A stretch of DNA of 64,000 nt from Bretschneidera sinensis. Its lineage: Eukaryota; Streptophyta; Magnoliopsida; Brassicales; Akaniaceae. The position numbers were made by a program, and so were the translations under genes. Under the pieces are notes generated by a model that did no database searches, was not told where the DNA came from, and worked only from the letters and a program-made list of their open reading frames with translations. The stretch is taken from assembly GCA_023935145.1 (NCBI GenBank), contig CM043700.1, positions 34,629,456-34,693,455 on the forward strand. Direction: 5' to 3'. Of this stretch, positions 32,092 through 44,167 are shown one piece after another. How positions within the stretch are numbered: the first letter of the stretch is position 1; every line of letters begins with the position of its first letter.

Positions 32092-34730
32092 TTTATCAGT
32101 AAATAAAACCTGTATTAATAAAAAATTTACAAAAGAATCCTTAGGCATACCCAGGAGATATACAGAGATCAAGCACAGAAAGCAAAATAAGCTTATAAAG
32201 AAGCCTACACAAAAGCTTACAAAATGTGCTTACAAGAGAAGCCTAATTTGGGGACAGAGGGCATACACTATTCTATATATTACAATCTGAATCTTTTTGA
32301 CAAGACTGGAAGTAAGAACAGGGGCATGGTTAAACAGTTTTGCATTTCTAGACATCCATATGCTGTAAACTGAGCATGCTAGGGCAATCCTTTTGGAAAT
32401 GGCTGGAGGGGTAGTTCCTCTCATTTTTTGGGATCACTTGACTGCACTCTCAATTCTGTTCATCTGTCTTCTGCAGCTAAGCCACCTTTTGTTGGCTTCC
32501 CATGTTTCCTTGCTGATCTTGCATGAGAAGAAGAGGTGCTCTCTTGATTCCTCCTGCTCTTTACATAGGGGACAAAGCTTGTCATCTCCTTCCAACAGGA
32601 TTCTGTCCTTGGTGAGGAGCTTGTTCTGAATGGTTGGCCATAGGATAAAAGAGTGTTTGGGCGGGGGGGGGGGGGGGCAGTGACCATACCAAACCATTGA
32701 AACCCATCTGACCTTGTGACCTTTCTGCCTAATAGAGTTATAGACCTTCTTAATGCACAAATCATCCTGAACTCTCCATTCCAAAAGTCTGTCCCTAGCC
32801 TGCAGGGTGGAGGATGATTGAGCAATAAGATCATCTCTAATCTCCAGAATTTTCTTCCAGAGTGGGGAACCATCCTTTCTTGCCATGATCTCCCAGATTG
32901 ACCTGTTAGTGAGATAGTAATGTTGAACCCACTGGATCCACAATGAGTCTTTCTTCATGTGGATGTTCCAAAGGACCTTGGTAAGGAGACCCTTGTTCCA
33001 GGCTTTCAAGTCAACCAAGCCAAGCTCACCTTCTGATTTTGGTTTACAGATATCAGCCCAGGCAACCAGAGCCTTCCTCATATCATTACTTTTACCATTC
33101 CAAAGAAATGTTCTACACATCCTAACAATTTTCTCCAGAATATTGCCAGGGATTGGGAAAATAGCCGGCCAGAAACACTCCACACCTTGAAGCACAGATT
33201 TGATTAACTCAGTTCTGCCAGCATATGATAGGGAAGATCCAGCCCATATATTTATGTAGCCAGAGATTTTTTCAATGAAGGGGAAGTAGTGAGTAGCATT
33301 TAACTTTGCTGCAGCCAAAGACACCCCCAGATATTTGAAGGGGAAGGATTCATCCTCCATTCCAGTGATCTTTCTGATTTCCAAAAGCTCTACAGCCTGG
33401 ACTCCTGCATGGAATATATTTGATTTAGGCAGGCTGGCCTGCAGCCCAGAGCACTCACTGAAATGGTTGACACAGTTCATAATCTGCCCAATAGATCTAC
33501 CATCCCCCCTGGCAAACAGAATAAGGTCATCAACAAAAGCCAGGTGAGTGATCTTGAGTTTATCACATTTTGGGTGGAATCTGAAACCATTCTCTTCTTT
33601 TAATCTCCCAAGGAGCCTGGACAAATACTCCACTACCAAGACAAACAAGTATGGGGAGAGGGGGTCTCTTTGTCTGAGGCCTCTTTTACCAACAAAAAAA
33701 CCATGCAAGCTACCATTGATGGATAGAGAGTAGGCTGTGGTAGTAACACATTCCATGATCCATTTTCTAAACTTATCAAGGAATCAAAGGCCCTCAATCA
33801 AGTTGTTCAGAAAATCCCATACCACAGTGTCATAGGCTTTTTTGAGGTTAATCTTGATTATGCATCTTGGGGAGATTCTCTTCCTACAATACTTCTTAAG
33901 TAGCTCCTGAACCAGGTATATGTTTTCAGCCATACTTCTAGCCTTGATGAAAGCAGCCTGGGCAGGGTTGACAATAATGCTCAAAATAGGAGATAACCTG
34001 GAAGCAAGGATATTGGAAATGATCTTGTAAATCACATTGCAACAGGCTATAGGTTTGAAGTCCTCCACTTTAGTGGCCTGCTTTCCCTTAGGAATCAAGG
34101 CAAGAGATGTATGGTTAAGCTGTTTAAGGAGTCTCCCATTCAGGAAAAATTCCTGCACAGCCTCTATGACATCATGGCTGACCACATCCCAAGCTTTCTT
34201 GAAGAACCTTGATGTGTAGCTATTAGGACCAGGGGACTTATCATCCCCAATACTCCAAAGTGCACCCTTAATCTCCTCCACTGTGACTTCCCTAATCAGC
34301 TGTTCAGCTTGACTCTCTTGGATTGTGGGACCATCTTTGATAATTTCCTGATCAATAGGCCTGCTACTGGCTGAGGAGCCAATGTGGACCTTGTAGAACT
34401 TCAGAAACTCCTCAGCTACTTCAGCTTCTGAGGAGGTCAGATCCCCTCTTGAGGACTCCACTACAGCTATATGGCTCTTACTAGTCTTTCTTTTAACCAA
34501 GCCATGGAAAAATTTGGAGTCCCTATCACTATTTAGAAGGTATCTGCATTTGGCCTGCTGGGAAAGAAAACTTCTCCCAACTTCAGCAAGATTGAAGGCA
34601 ATCAACTTCTGGCTAGCGACCAATGTTTGGAGTTCAGAATCAGATGGATTGTCATGGAGTTCCTCTTGGAGGCTGGACAACTTTTGTGAAACCTCAAGAG
34701 CTCTCTTTGAAATGTGACTGAAGTGTTTTT
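32092..34730 (-). mobile_element. 5'-truncated plant LINE inserted in the satellite array
   Basis: A 2.6-kb minus-strand element with an A-tail at its 3' end (T-run at 32,085-32,094), bounded by a 13-bp TSD. Only the RT and C-terminal part of ORF2 is present. ORF1 and the endonuclease are missing, as is usual after incomplete reverse transcription. Plant L1-type LINEs are generally 6-7 kb. Confidence 0.9.
32230..34728 (-). pseudogene. LINE ORF2 fragment: reverse transcriptase and zf-RVT region
   Basis: One frame is open from the 5' truncation point with two in-frame stops (near 33,784 and 32,434). Domains in order: a helical region (LNSDRDSKFFHGLVKRK); RT with DDKSPGPNSYTSRFFKKAW, LIPKGKQATKVEDFKPIACC, AFIKARSMAENIYLVQEL, INLKKAYDTVVW, GLRQRDPLSPYLFVLVVEYL and THLAFVDDLILFARG; then a zf-RVT-like part with CPLCKEQEESREHLFFSC. 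Motif A reads INLKKAYD where the family has IDLxKAYD, so a catalytic Asp is Asn. A poly-G tract at about 32,663-32,678 encodes a proline run unusual for the family. The enzyme would nick and reverse transcribe at target sites; this copy is inactive. Confidence 0.88.
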
Positions 34731-34743
34731 CATTATCTTTTTT
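34731..34743. repeat. LINE target-site duplication (right)
   Basis: CATTATCTTTTTT, matching 32,079-32,091. Array sequence (GTCCCTTCGGTGG) resumes right after it. Confidence 0.85.
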
Positions 34744-35261
34744 GTCCCTTCGGTGGTCCTTGTCCCTTTGTCATTTGAAGAAAGACTAATTCTGAATTCT
34801 AAATCAAATTGAATTCCATGCTGGTAAGGATAAGGATTCAAATGAATTTCATGGATATTGTTTTGTCCCTTCGGTGGTGCATTCTTGGTGGTTTTGAATT
34901 ATTTATGGGAAACATTGTATTCTTTTGGTCCCTTCGATTGTGCATGTCTATGGGATTTCTGACGAGAGACTTTTTCTAAATTCTAATTCTAATTGAATTC
35001 CATGCTGGAAAAACTAATTCTGAATTCTATTTGCACTTGAATTCATTATGGTAAACATTATGTTTTTTTGTCCCTTCGGTGGTCCTTGTCCCTTTGTCAT
35101 TTGAAGAAAGTCTAATTGAATTCTAATTCAAATTGAATTCCATGCTGGTAAAGATTCAAATGAATTTCATGCAGATAAACATCGTGTTGTTTTGTCCCTT
35201 CGGTGGTGCATTCCTGGTGGTTTTGAATTATTTATGGGAAACATTTTATTCTTTTGGTCCC

Positions 35262-35469
35262 AAAGATATTTGAGAGGTTCATAAAGGTACATTTACAGGT
35301 CAAGGCCATAAAGGACTATATTAAATCCTAACAATATCATGGCATGCTCAATTATCTCTTAACCTAGCTATGTTAGGCTCTTTAACCATTGTTGTAGCTC
35401 ACCATATGTATTCCATGCCCCCTTATCCATATCTAGCTACTGATTATGGTACAGAATTGTCATTGTTCA
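35262..35469 (+). pseudogene. psaA: psaA fragment 8 (group alpha)
   Basis: A GAA-to-TAA stop (TATATTAAATCC) is shared with its macro-duplicate, fragment 14. Confidence 0.9.
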
Positions 35470-35843
35470 TGTTTGTTGGTTTTATGAAGAGAGACTTATT
35501 ATGAGTTCTAATTCTAATTGACTTCCATGCTGGAAAAGTTGTATTATTGTCCCTTCGGTTGTGCTTTTCTATTGGTTTTTTAAAGGAAAGACTAATTCCG
35601 AATTCTAATTTACACTTGAATTCATTATGGTAAACATTATGTTTTTTTTGTCCCTTCGATGGTCCTTGTCCCTTTGTCATTTGAAGAAAGACTAATTCTG
35701 AATTCTAAATCAAATTGAATTCAATGCTGGTAAAGATTCAAATGAATTTCATGCAGACAAACATCGTATTGTTTTATCCCTTCGGTGGTGTATTCTTGGT
35801 GGTTTTGAATTATTTATGGGAAACGTTGTATTCTTTTGGTCCC

Positions 35844-36051
35844 AAAGATATTTTAGAGGTTCATAAAGGTCCATTTACATGTGTAGGCCATAAAGGACTA
35901 TATGAAATCCTAACAACATCATGGCATGCTCAATTATCTCTTAACCTAGCTATGTTAGACTCTTTAACCATTGTTGTAGCTCACCATATGTATTCCATGC
36001 CCCCGTATCCATATCTAGCTACTAATTAAGGTACATAACTGTCATTGTTCA
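35844..36051 (+). pseudogene. psaA: psaA fragment 9 (group beta)
   Basis: ACATGTGTAGGCC is shared with fragment 19. Carries the group-beta stop TTAATTAAGG-type end (ACTAATTAAGG). Confidence 0.9.
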
Positions 36052-36410
36052 CGTCTGTTGGTTTTCTGAAGAGTCTTATTCTGAATTCTAATTCTAATTG
36101 AATTCCATGCTGGAAAAGTTGTATTATTGTCTCTCAGGTGGTGCATTTTTGTTGGGTTTTTGAAGGAAAGACTAATTCTGAATTCTATTTTCACTTGAAT
36201 TCATTACGGTAAACATTATGTTTTTTTGTCCCTTTGGTGGTCCTTGTCCCTTTGTCATTTGAAGAAAGACTAATTCCGAATTCTAAATCAAATTGAATTC
36301 CATACTGCTAAAGATTCAAATGAATTTCATGTATATTGTTTTGTCCATTCGGTGGTGCGTTTCTGGTGGTTTTGAATTATTTATGGGAAACATTGTATTC
36401 TTTTGGTCCC

Positions 36411-36618
36411 AAAGATATTTTAGAGGTTCATAAAGGTCCATTTACAGGTCAAGGTCATAAAGGACTATATGAAAGCCTAACAATATCATGGCATGCTCAA
36501 TTATCTCTTAACCTAGCTATGTTAGGCTCTTTAACCATTGTTGTAGCTCACCATATGTATTCCATGACCCCTTATCCATATCTAGCTGCTGATTATGGTA
36601 CAAAACTGTCATTGTTCA
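36411..36618 (+). pseudogene. psaA: psaA fragment 10 (group gamma)
   Basis: Group-gamma mark ATGACCCCTTATCC (Met-Thr). GAAAGCCTAAC is shared with fragment 16. Open frame running into the flanking repeat (TCTGTTGTTTTTCTGAACAG). Confidence 0.9.
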
Positions 36619-37364
36619 TGTCTGTTGTTTTTCTGAACAGAGACTTATTCTGCGTTCTAATTCTAATTGAGTTCCATGCTGCAAAAGTTGTATTATTGTC
36701 GCTTCGGTTGTGCTTTTCTGTTGGTTTTCTGAAGGAAAGACTAATTCCGAATTCTAATTTGAACTTGAATTCAATATGGTAAACATTATGTTTTTTTATC
36801 TCTTTGGTGGTCCTTGTCCCTTTGTCATTTGAAGAAAGACTAATTCTGAATTCCCTATCAAATTGAATTCCGTGCTGGTAAAGATTCAAATAATTTTCAT
36901 GCATATTGCTTTGTCCCTTCGGTGGTGCATTCCTGGTGGTTTTGAATTATTTATGGGAAACATTGTTTTCTTTTGGTCCCTTCGATTGTGCATGTCCGTT
37001 GGTTTTTTGACGAGAGACTTATTCTAAATTCTAATTCTAATTGATTTCCATGATGGAAAAGTTGTATTATTGTTCCTTCGTTGGTGCCTTTCTGTTGGTT
37101 TTTTGAAGGAAAGACTAACTCTGAATTCTTTTTGCACTTGAATTCATTGTGGTAAACATTATGTTTTTTTGCCCCTTCGGTGATCCTTGTCCTTTTGTCA
37201 TTTGAAGAAAGGCTAATTCTGAATTCTAAATCAACTTTAATTCCATGCTGGCAAATATTCAAATTAATTTCATGTTAACAAACGTTGTATTGTTTTGTCC
37301 CTTCGGTGGTGCATTCCTGGTGGCTTTGAATTATTTATGGGAAACATTGTCTTCTTTTGATCCC

Positions 37365-37569
37365 AAAGATATTTTAGAGGTTCATAAAGGTCCATTCACA
37401 GGTCAAGGCCATAAAGGACTATATGAAATCCTAACATCCTGGCATGCTCAATTATCTCTTAACCTAGCTATGTTAGGCTCTTTAACCATTGTTGTAGCTC
37501 ACCATGCGTATTCCATGACCCCTTATCCATATCTAGCTATTGATTATGGTAAAGAACTGTCATTGTTCA
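37365..37569 (+). pseudogene. psaA: psaA fragment 11 (group gamma)
   Basis: A 3-bp in-frame deletion in the ACAACATCATGG region is shared with fragment 17. Preceded by an in-frame ATG at 37,245 in the satellite. Confidence 0.9.
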
Positions 37570-37939
37570 TGTCTGTTGTTTTTCTAAACAGACTTATTCT
37601 GTGTTCTAATTCTAATTGAGTTACATGCTGGAAAAGTTGTATTATTGTCCCTTCGGTTGTACTTTTCTGTTGGTTTTTTGAAGGAAAGACTAACTCTGAA
37701 TTCTTTTTGCACTTGAATTCATTATAGTAAACATTATGTTTTTTTGTCCCTTTGGTGGTCCTTGTCCCTTTGTTATTTGAAGAAAGGCTAATTCTGAATT
37801 CTAAATCAACTTTAATTCCATCCTGGCAAAGATTCAAATGAATTTCATGTAGACAAAGGTCATATTGTTTTGTCCCTTCGGTGGTGCATTCTTGGTGGTT
37901 GTGAATTATTTATGGGAAACATTGTATTCTTTTGGTCCC

Positions 37940-38147
37940 AAAGATATTTTAGAGGTTCATAAAGGTCCATTTACAGGTCAAGGCCATAAAGGACTATATG
38001 AAATCCTAACAACATCATGGCATGCTCAATTATCTCTTAACCTAGCTATGTTAGGCTCTTTAACCATTGTTGTAGCTCACTATATGTATTCCATGCCCCC
38101 TTATCCATATCTAGCTACTAATTAAGGTACAAAACTGTCATTGTTCA
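37940..38147 (+). pseudogene. psaA: psaA fragment 12 (group beta)
   Basis: Full length. Group-beta stop near its end; CACTATATG in place of CACCATATG. Confidence 0.9.
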
Positions 38148-38892
38148 TGTCTGTTGGTTTTTTAAAGAGAGACTTATTCTGAGTTCTAATTCTAATTGAA
38201 TTTCATGTTGGAAAAGTTATATTATTGTCCCTTCGGTGGTACCTTTCTGTTGGTTTTTTGAAGGAAGGACTAATTCTGAATTCTATTTGCACTTGACTTC
38301 ATTATGGTAAACATTATGTTTTTTTGTCCCTTCGGTGGTCCTTGTCCCTTTGTCATTTGAAGAAAGACTAATTCTGAATTCTAAATCAAATTGAATTCCA
38401 TGCTGGTAAAGACTCAAATGAATTTCATGCATATTGTGTTGTCCCTTCGGTGGTGCATTCCTGGTGGTTTTGAATTATTTTTGGGAAATATTGTTTGCTT
38501 TTGGTCCCTTCGATTGTGTATATCTGTTGGTTTTCTGACGAGAGACTTATGCTAAATTCTAATTCTAATTTAATTCCATGATGGAAAAGTTGTATTATTG
38601 TCCTTTCGGTGGTGCCTTTCTGTTGGTTTTTTGAAGGAAAGACTAATTCTGAGTTCTATTTGCACTTGAATTCATTATGGTAAACATTATGTTTTTTTGT
38701 ACCTTTTGTGGTCCTTGTCCCTTTGTCATTTGCAGAAAGATTAATTCTGAATTCTAAATCAAATTGAATTCCATGCTGGTAAAGATTCAAATGAATTTCA
38801 TGCAAACAAATATCGTAATTTTTTGTCCCTTCGGTGGTGCATTCCTGGTGGTTTTGAATTATTTATGGGAAAATTTGTATTTTTTTGGTCCC

Positions 38893-39100
38893 AAAGATAT
38901 TTTAGAGGTTCATAAAGGTCCATTTACAGGTCAAGGCCATAAAGGACTATATGAAATCCTAACAAAATCATGGCATGCTCAGTTATCTCTTAACCTAGCT
39001 ATGTTAGGCTCTTTAACCATTGTTGTAGCTCACCATATGTATTCCATGCCCCCTTATCCATATCTAGCTACTGATTATGGTACAGAACTGTCATTGTTCA
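38893..39100 (+). pseudogene. psaA: psaA fragment 13 (group alpha)
   Basis: Full length and open. ACAAAATCATGG in place of ACAACATCATGG. Confidence 0.9.
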
Positions 39101-39472
39101 TATATATTGGTTTTCTAAAGAGAGATTTATTCTGAGCTCTAATTCTAATTGAATTCCATGCCGGAAAAGTGGTATTGTTGTCCCTTCGGTTGTGCTTTTC
39201 TGTTGGTTTTTTGAAGAAAATACTAATTACGAATTGTAATTTGCTCTTGAATTCAATATGGTAAACATTATGTTTTTTTGTCCCTTTCGGTGGTCCTTGT
39301 CCCTTTGTCATTTGAAGAAAGTCTAATTGAATTCTAATTCAAATTGAATTCCATGCTGGTAAAGATTCAAATGAATTTCATGCAGACAAACATCGTGTTG
39401 TTTTGTCCCTTCGGTGGTGCATTCCTGGTGGTTTTGAATTATTTATGGGAAACATTTTATTCTTTTTGTCCC

Positions 39473-39680
39473 AAAGATATTTGAGAGGTTCATAAAGGTG
39501 CATTTACAGGTCAAGGCCATAAAGGACTATATTAAATCCTAACAATATCATGGCATGCTCAATTATCTCTTAACCTAGCTATGTTAGGCTCTTTAACCAT
39601 TGTTGTAGCTCACCATATGTATTCAATGCCCACTTATCCATATCTAGCTACTGATTATGGTATAGAACTGTCATTGTTCA
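39473..39680 (+). pseudogene. psaA: psaA fragment 14 (group alpha)
   Basis: Duplicate of fragment 8 with the same TAA stop. Left flank TTTTTGTCCC. Confidence 0.9.
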
Positions 39681-40054
39681 TGTCTGTTGGTTTTATGAAG
39701 AGAGACTTATTCTGAGTTCTAATTCTAATTGACTTCCATGCTGGAAAAGTTGTATTATTGTCCCTTCGGTTGTGCTTTTCTATTGGTTTTTTAAAGGAAA
39801 GACTAATTCCGAATTCTAATTTACACTTGAGTTCATTATGGTAAACATTATGTTTTTTTTGTCCCTTCGGTGGTCCTTGTCCCTTTGTCATTTAAAGAAA
39901 GACTAATTCTGAATTCTAAATCAAATTGAATTCAATGCTGGTAAAGATTCAAATGAATTTCATGCTGGCAAACATCATATTGTTTTATCCCTTCGGTGGT
40001 GCATTCTTGGTGGTTTTGAATTATTTATGGGAAACATTGTATTCTTTTGGTCCC

Positions 40055-40262
40055 AAAGATATTTTAGAGGTTGATAAAGGTCCATTTACAGGTCAAGGCC
40101 ATAAAGGTCTATATGAAATCCTAACAACATCATGCCATGCTCAATTATCTCTTAACCTAGCTATGTTAGGCTCTTTAACCATTGTTGTAGCTCACCATAT
40201 GTATTCCATGCCCCCGTATCCATATCTAGCTACTAATTAAGGTACATAACTGTCATTGTTCA
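40055..40262 (+). pseudogene. psaA: psaA fragment 15 (group beta)
   Basis: A mosaic: the first part is like fragment 4 (GATAAAGG, Trp-to-Cys) and the end carries the group-beta stop as in fragment 9. Confidence 0.9.
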
Positions 40263-40621
40263 CGTCTGTTGGTTTTCTGAAGAGTCTTATTATGAATTCT
40301 AATTCTAATTGAATTCCATGCTGGAAAAGTTGTATTATTATCTCTCGGGTGGTGCCTTTCTGTTGGGTTTTTGAACGAGAGACTAATTCTGAATTCTATT
40401 TTCAATTGAATTCATTACGGTAAACATTATGTTTTTTTGTCCCTTTGGTGGTCCTTGTCCCTTTGTCATTTGAAGAAAGACTAATTCTGAATTCTAAATC
40501 AAATTGAATTCCATGCTGCTAAAGATTCAAATGAATTTCATGCATATTGTTTTGTCCCTTCGGTGGTGCGTTTCTGGTGGTTTTGAATTATTTATGGGAA
40601 ACATTGTATTCTTTTGGTCCC

Positions 40622-40829
40622 AAAGATATTTTAGAGGTTCATAAAGGTCCATTTACAGGTCAAGGTCATAAAGGACTATATGAAAGCCTAACAACATCAT
40701 GGCATGCTCAATTATCTCTTAACCTAGCTATGTTAGGCTCTTTAACCATTGTTGTAGCTCACCATATGTATTCCATGACCCCTTATCCATATCTAGCTAA
40801 TGATTATGGTTCAGAATTGTCATTGTTCA
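40622..40829 (+). pseudogene. psaA: psaA fragment 16 (group gamma)
   Basis: Duplicate of fragment 10. Open frame; AATGATTATGG in place of ACTGATTATGG. Confidence 0.9.
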
Positions 40830-41575
40830 TGTCTGTTGTTTTTCTGAACAAAGACTTATTCTGTGTTCTAATTCTAATCGAGTTCCATGCTGGAAAAGTT
40901 GTATTATTGTCCCTTCGGTTGTGCTTTTCTGTTGGTTTTTTGAAGGAAAGACTAATTCCCAATTCTAATTTGAACTTGAATTCAATATGGTAAACATTAT
41001 GTTTTTTTATCTCTTTGGTGGTCCTTGTCCCTTTGTCATTTGAAGAAAGACTAATTCTGAATTCTAAATCAAATTGAATTCAATGCTGGCAAAGATTCAA
41101 ATAAATTTCATGCATATTGCTTTGTCCCTTCGGTGGTGCATTCCTGGTGGTTTTGAATTATTTATGGGAAACATTGTTTTCTTTTGGTCCCTTCGATTGT
41201 GCATGTCCGTTGGTTTTTTGACGAGAGACTTATTCTAAATTCTAATTCTAATTGATTTCCATGATGGAAAAGTTGTATTATTGTTCCTTCGTTGGTGCCT
41301 TTCTGTTGGTTTTTTGAAGGAAAGACTAACTCTGAATTCTTTTTGCACTTGAATTCATTATGGTAAACATTATGTTTTTTTGCCCCTTCGGTGATCCTTG
41401 TCCTTTTGTCATTTGAAGAAAGGCTAATTCTGAATTGTAAATCAACTTTAATTCCATGCTGGCAAATATTCAAATTAATTTCATGTTAACAAACGTTGTA
41501 TTGTTTTGTCCCTTCGGTGGTGCATTCCTGGTGGCTTTGAATTATTTATGGGAAACATTGTCTTCTTTTAGTCCC

Positions 41576-41780
41576 AAAGATATTTTAGAGGTTCATAAAG
41601 GTCCATTTACAGGTCAAGGCCATAAAGGACTATATGAAATCTTAACATCATGGCATGCTCAATTATCTCTTAACCTAGCTATGTTAGGCTCTTTAACCAT
41701 TGTTGTAGCTCACCATTCGTATTCCATGACCCCTTATCCATATCTAGCTATTGATTATGGTAAAGAACTGTCATTGTTCA
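41576..41780 (+). pseudogene. psaA: psaA fragment 17 (group gamma)
   Basis: Duplicate of fragment 11 with the same 3-bp deletion. It lies in a 157-codon open frame from ATG 41,456. Confidence 0.9.
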
Positions 41781-42152
41781 TGTCTGTTGTTTTTCTGAAC
41801 AGAGACTTATTCTTCGTTCTAATTCTAACCGAGTTACATGCTGGAAAAGTTGTATTATTGTCCCTTCGGTTGTACTTTTTTGTTCGTTTTTTGAAGGAAA
41901 GACTAACTCTGAATTCTTTTTGCACTTGAATTCATTATGGTAAACATTATGTTTTTTTGTCCCTTTGGTGGTCCTTGTCCCTTTGTCATTTGAAGAAAGG
42001 CTAATTTTGAATTCTAAATCAACTTTAATTCCATCCTAACAAAGATTCAAATGAATTTCATGTAGACAAAGGTCATATTGTTTTGTCCCTTCGGTGGTGC
42101 ATTCCTGGTGGTTTTGAATTATTTATGGGAAACATTGTATTCTTTTGGTCCC

Positions 42153-42359
42153 AAAGATATTTTAGAGATTCATAAAGGTCTATTTATAGGTTAAGGCGAT
42201 AAAGGACTATATGAAATCCTAACAACATCATGGCATGCTCAATTATCTCTTAATCTAGATATGTCAGGCTCTTTAATCATTGTTGTAGCTCACTATATGT
42301 ATTCCATGCCCGTTATCCATATCTAGCTACTAATTAAGGTACAAAACTGTCATTGTTCA
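42153..42359 (+). pseudogene. psaA: psaA fragment 18 (group beta)
   Basis: The most decayed full copy: TAA from GGTTAAGG, a 1-bp deletion in the CCCTTATCC region, and the group-beta stop. Duplicate of fragment 12. Confidence 0.88.
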
Positions 42360-43104
42360 TGTCTGTTGGTTTTTTGAAGAGAGACTTATTCTGAGTTCTA
42401 ATTCTAATTGAATTTCATGTTGGAAAAGTTATATTATTGTCCCTTCGATGGTACCTTTCTGTTGGTTTTTTGAAGGAAGGACTAATTCTGAATTCTATTT
42501 GCACTTGACTTCATTATGGTAAACATTATGTTTTTTTGTCCCTTCGGTGGTCCTTGTCCCTTTATCATTTGAAGAAAGACTAATTCTGAATTCTAAATCA
42601 AATTGAATTCCATGCTGGTAAAGACTCAAATGAATTTCATGCATATTGTGTTGTCCCTTCGGTGGTGCATTCCTGGTGGTTTTGAATTATTTTTGGGAAA
42701 TATTGTTTGCTTTTGGTCCCTTCGATTGTGTATGTTTGTTGGTTTTCTGACGAGAGACTTATGCTAAATTCTAATTCTAATTGAATTCCATGTTGGAAAA
42801 TTTGTATTATTTTCCTTTCGTTGGTGCTTTTCTGTTGGTTTTTTGAAGGAAAAACTAATTCTGAATTCTATTTGCACTTGTATTCATTATGGTAAACATT
42901 ATGGTTTTTTGTCCCTTCGGTAGTCCTTGTCCCTTTGTCATTTGAAGAAAGACTAATTCTGAATTCTAAATCAAATTGAATTCCATGCTGGCGAAGATTC
43001 AAATGAATTTCATGCAGGCAAACATCGTATTGTTTTATCCCTTCGGTGGTGCATTCTTGGTGGTTTTGAATTATTTATGGGAAACGTTGTATTCTTTTGG
43101 TCCC

Positions 43105-43312
43105 AAAGATATTTTAGAGGTTCATAAAGGTCCATTTACATGTGTAGGCCATAAAGGACTATATGAAATCCTAACAACATCATGGCATGCCCAATTATCT
43201 CTTAACCTAGCTATGTTAGACTCTTTAACCATTGTTGTAGCTCACTATATGTATTCCATGCCCCCTTATCCATATCTAGCTACTAATTAAGGTACACAAC
43301 TGTCATTGTTCA
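43105..43312 (+). pseudogene. psaA: psaA fragment 19 (group beta)
   Basis: ACATGTGTAGGCC as in fragment 9. TTAGACTCTTT and CACTATATG; group-beta stop. Confidence 0.9.
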
Positions 43313-43481
43313 TGTCTGTTGGTTTTTTGAAGAGAGACTTATTCTGAGTTCTAATTCTAATTGAATTCCATGTTGAAAAAGTTATATTATTGTCTCTTCG
43401 GTGGTGCCTTTCTGTTGGTTTTTTGAAGGAAGGACTAATTCTGAATTCTATTTGCACTTGACTTCATTATGGTAAACATTA

Positions 43482-44074
43482 TGTTGTTTTGTCCTTTCGG
43501 TGGTCTTTTTCCCTTTGTCATTTGAAGAAAGACTAATTCTGAATTCTAAATCAAATTGAATTCCATGCTGGTAAAGATTTAAATGAATTTCATGCATATT
43601 GTTTTGTCCCTTCGATGGTGCATTCCTGGTGGTTTTGAATTATTTTTGGGAAACATTGTATTCTTTTGGTCCCTTCGATTGTGCATGTCCGTTGGTTTTT
43701 TGAAGGAAAGACTAATTCTGAATTCTATTTGCACTTGAATTCATTATGGTAAACATTATGGTTTTGTCCCTTCGGTGATCCTTGTCCCTTTGTTATTTGA
43801 AGAAAGACTAATTCTGAATTCTAAATCAAATTGAATTCCATGCGGGCAAAGATTCAAATGAATTTCATGCAGGCAAAAATCGTATTGTTTTATCCCTTCG
43901 GTGGTGTATTCCTAGTGGTTTTGAATTATTTATGGGAAACATTGTATTCTTTTGGTCCCAAAGATATTTTAGAGGTTGATAAATGTCCATTTACATGTGA
44001 AGGCCATACAGGACTATATGAAATCCTAACAACATCATGGCATGCTCAATTATCTCTTAACCTAGCTATGTTAG
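43482..44074 (+). repeat. Segment identical to 25,701-26,293
   Basis: The two segments read the same base for base by eye for about 612 bp (25,682-26,293 against 43,463-44,074), including a rare short unit in which monomer (b) is fused directly to monomer (c). They lie 17,781 bp apart. Confidence 0.85.
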
Positions 44075-44167
44075 ACTCTTTAACCATTGTTGTAGCTCAC
44101 TATATGTATTCCATGCCCCCTTATCCATATCTAGCTACTAATTAAGGTACACAACTGTCATTGTTCA
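43960..44167 (+). pseudogene. psaA: psaA fragment 20 (group beta)
   Basis: The first ~115 bp are identical to fragment 2; from TTAGACTC on it is like fragment 19. A clear recombinant. Confidence 0.9.

Larger units (their letters stand above)
35060..38560 (+). repeat. Macro-duplication I, copy 1
   Basis: Matches 39,270-42,775 at an offset of about 4,211 bp, through psaA fragments 8-12 and the psaA-free units, with shared private changes (AAAGATATTTGAGAGG, ACAATATCATGG, and the same 3-bp deletion in fragments 11 and 17). Confidence 0.85.
39270..42775 (+). repeat. Macro-duplication I, copy 2
   Basis: Second copy of 35,060-38,560 (psaA fragments 14-18). The match weakens at both ends, and the following 38,560-39,270 versus 42,775-43,480 are more diverged. 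Confidence 0.85.
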
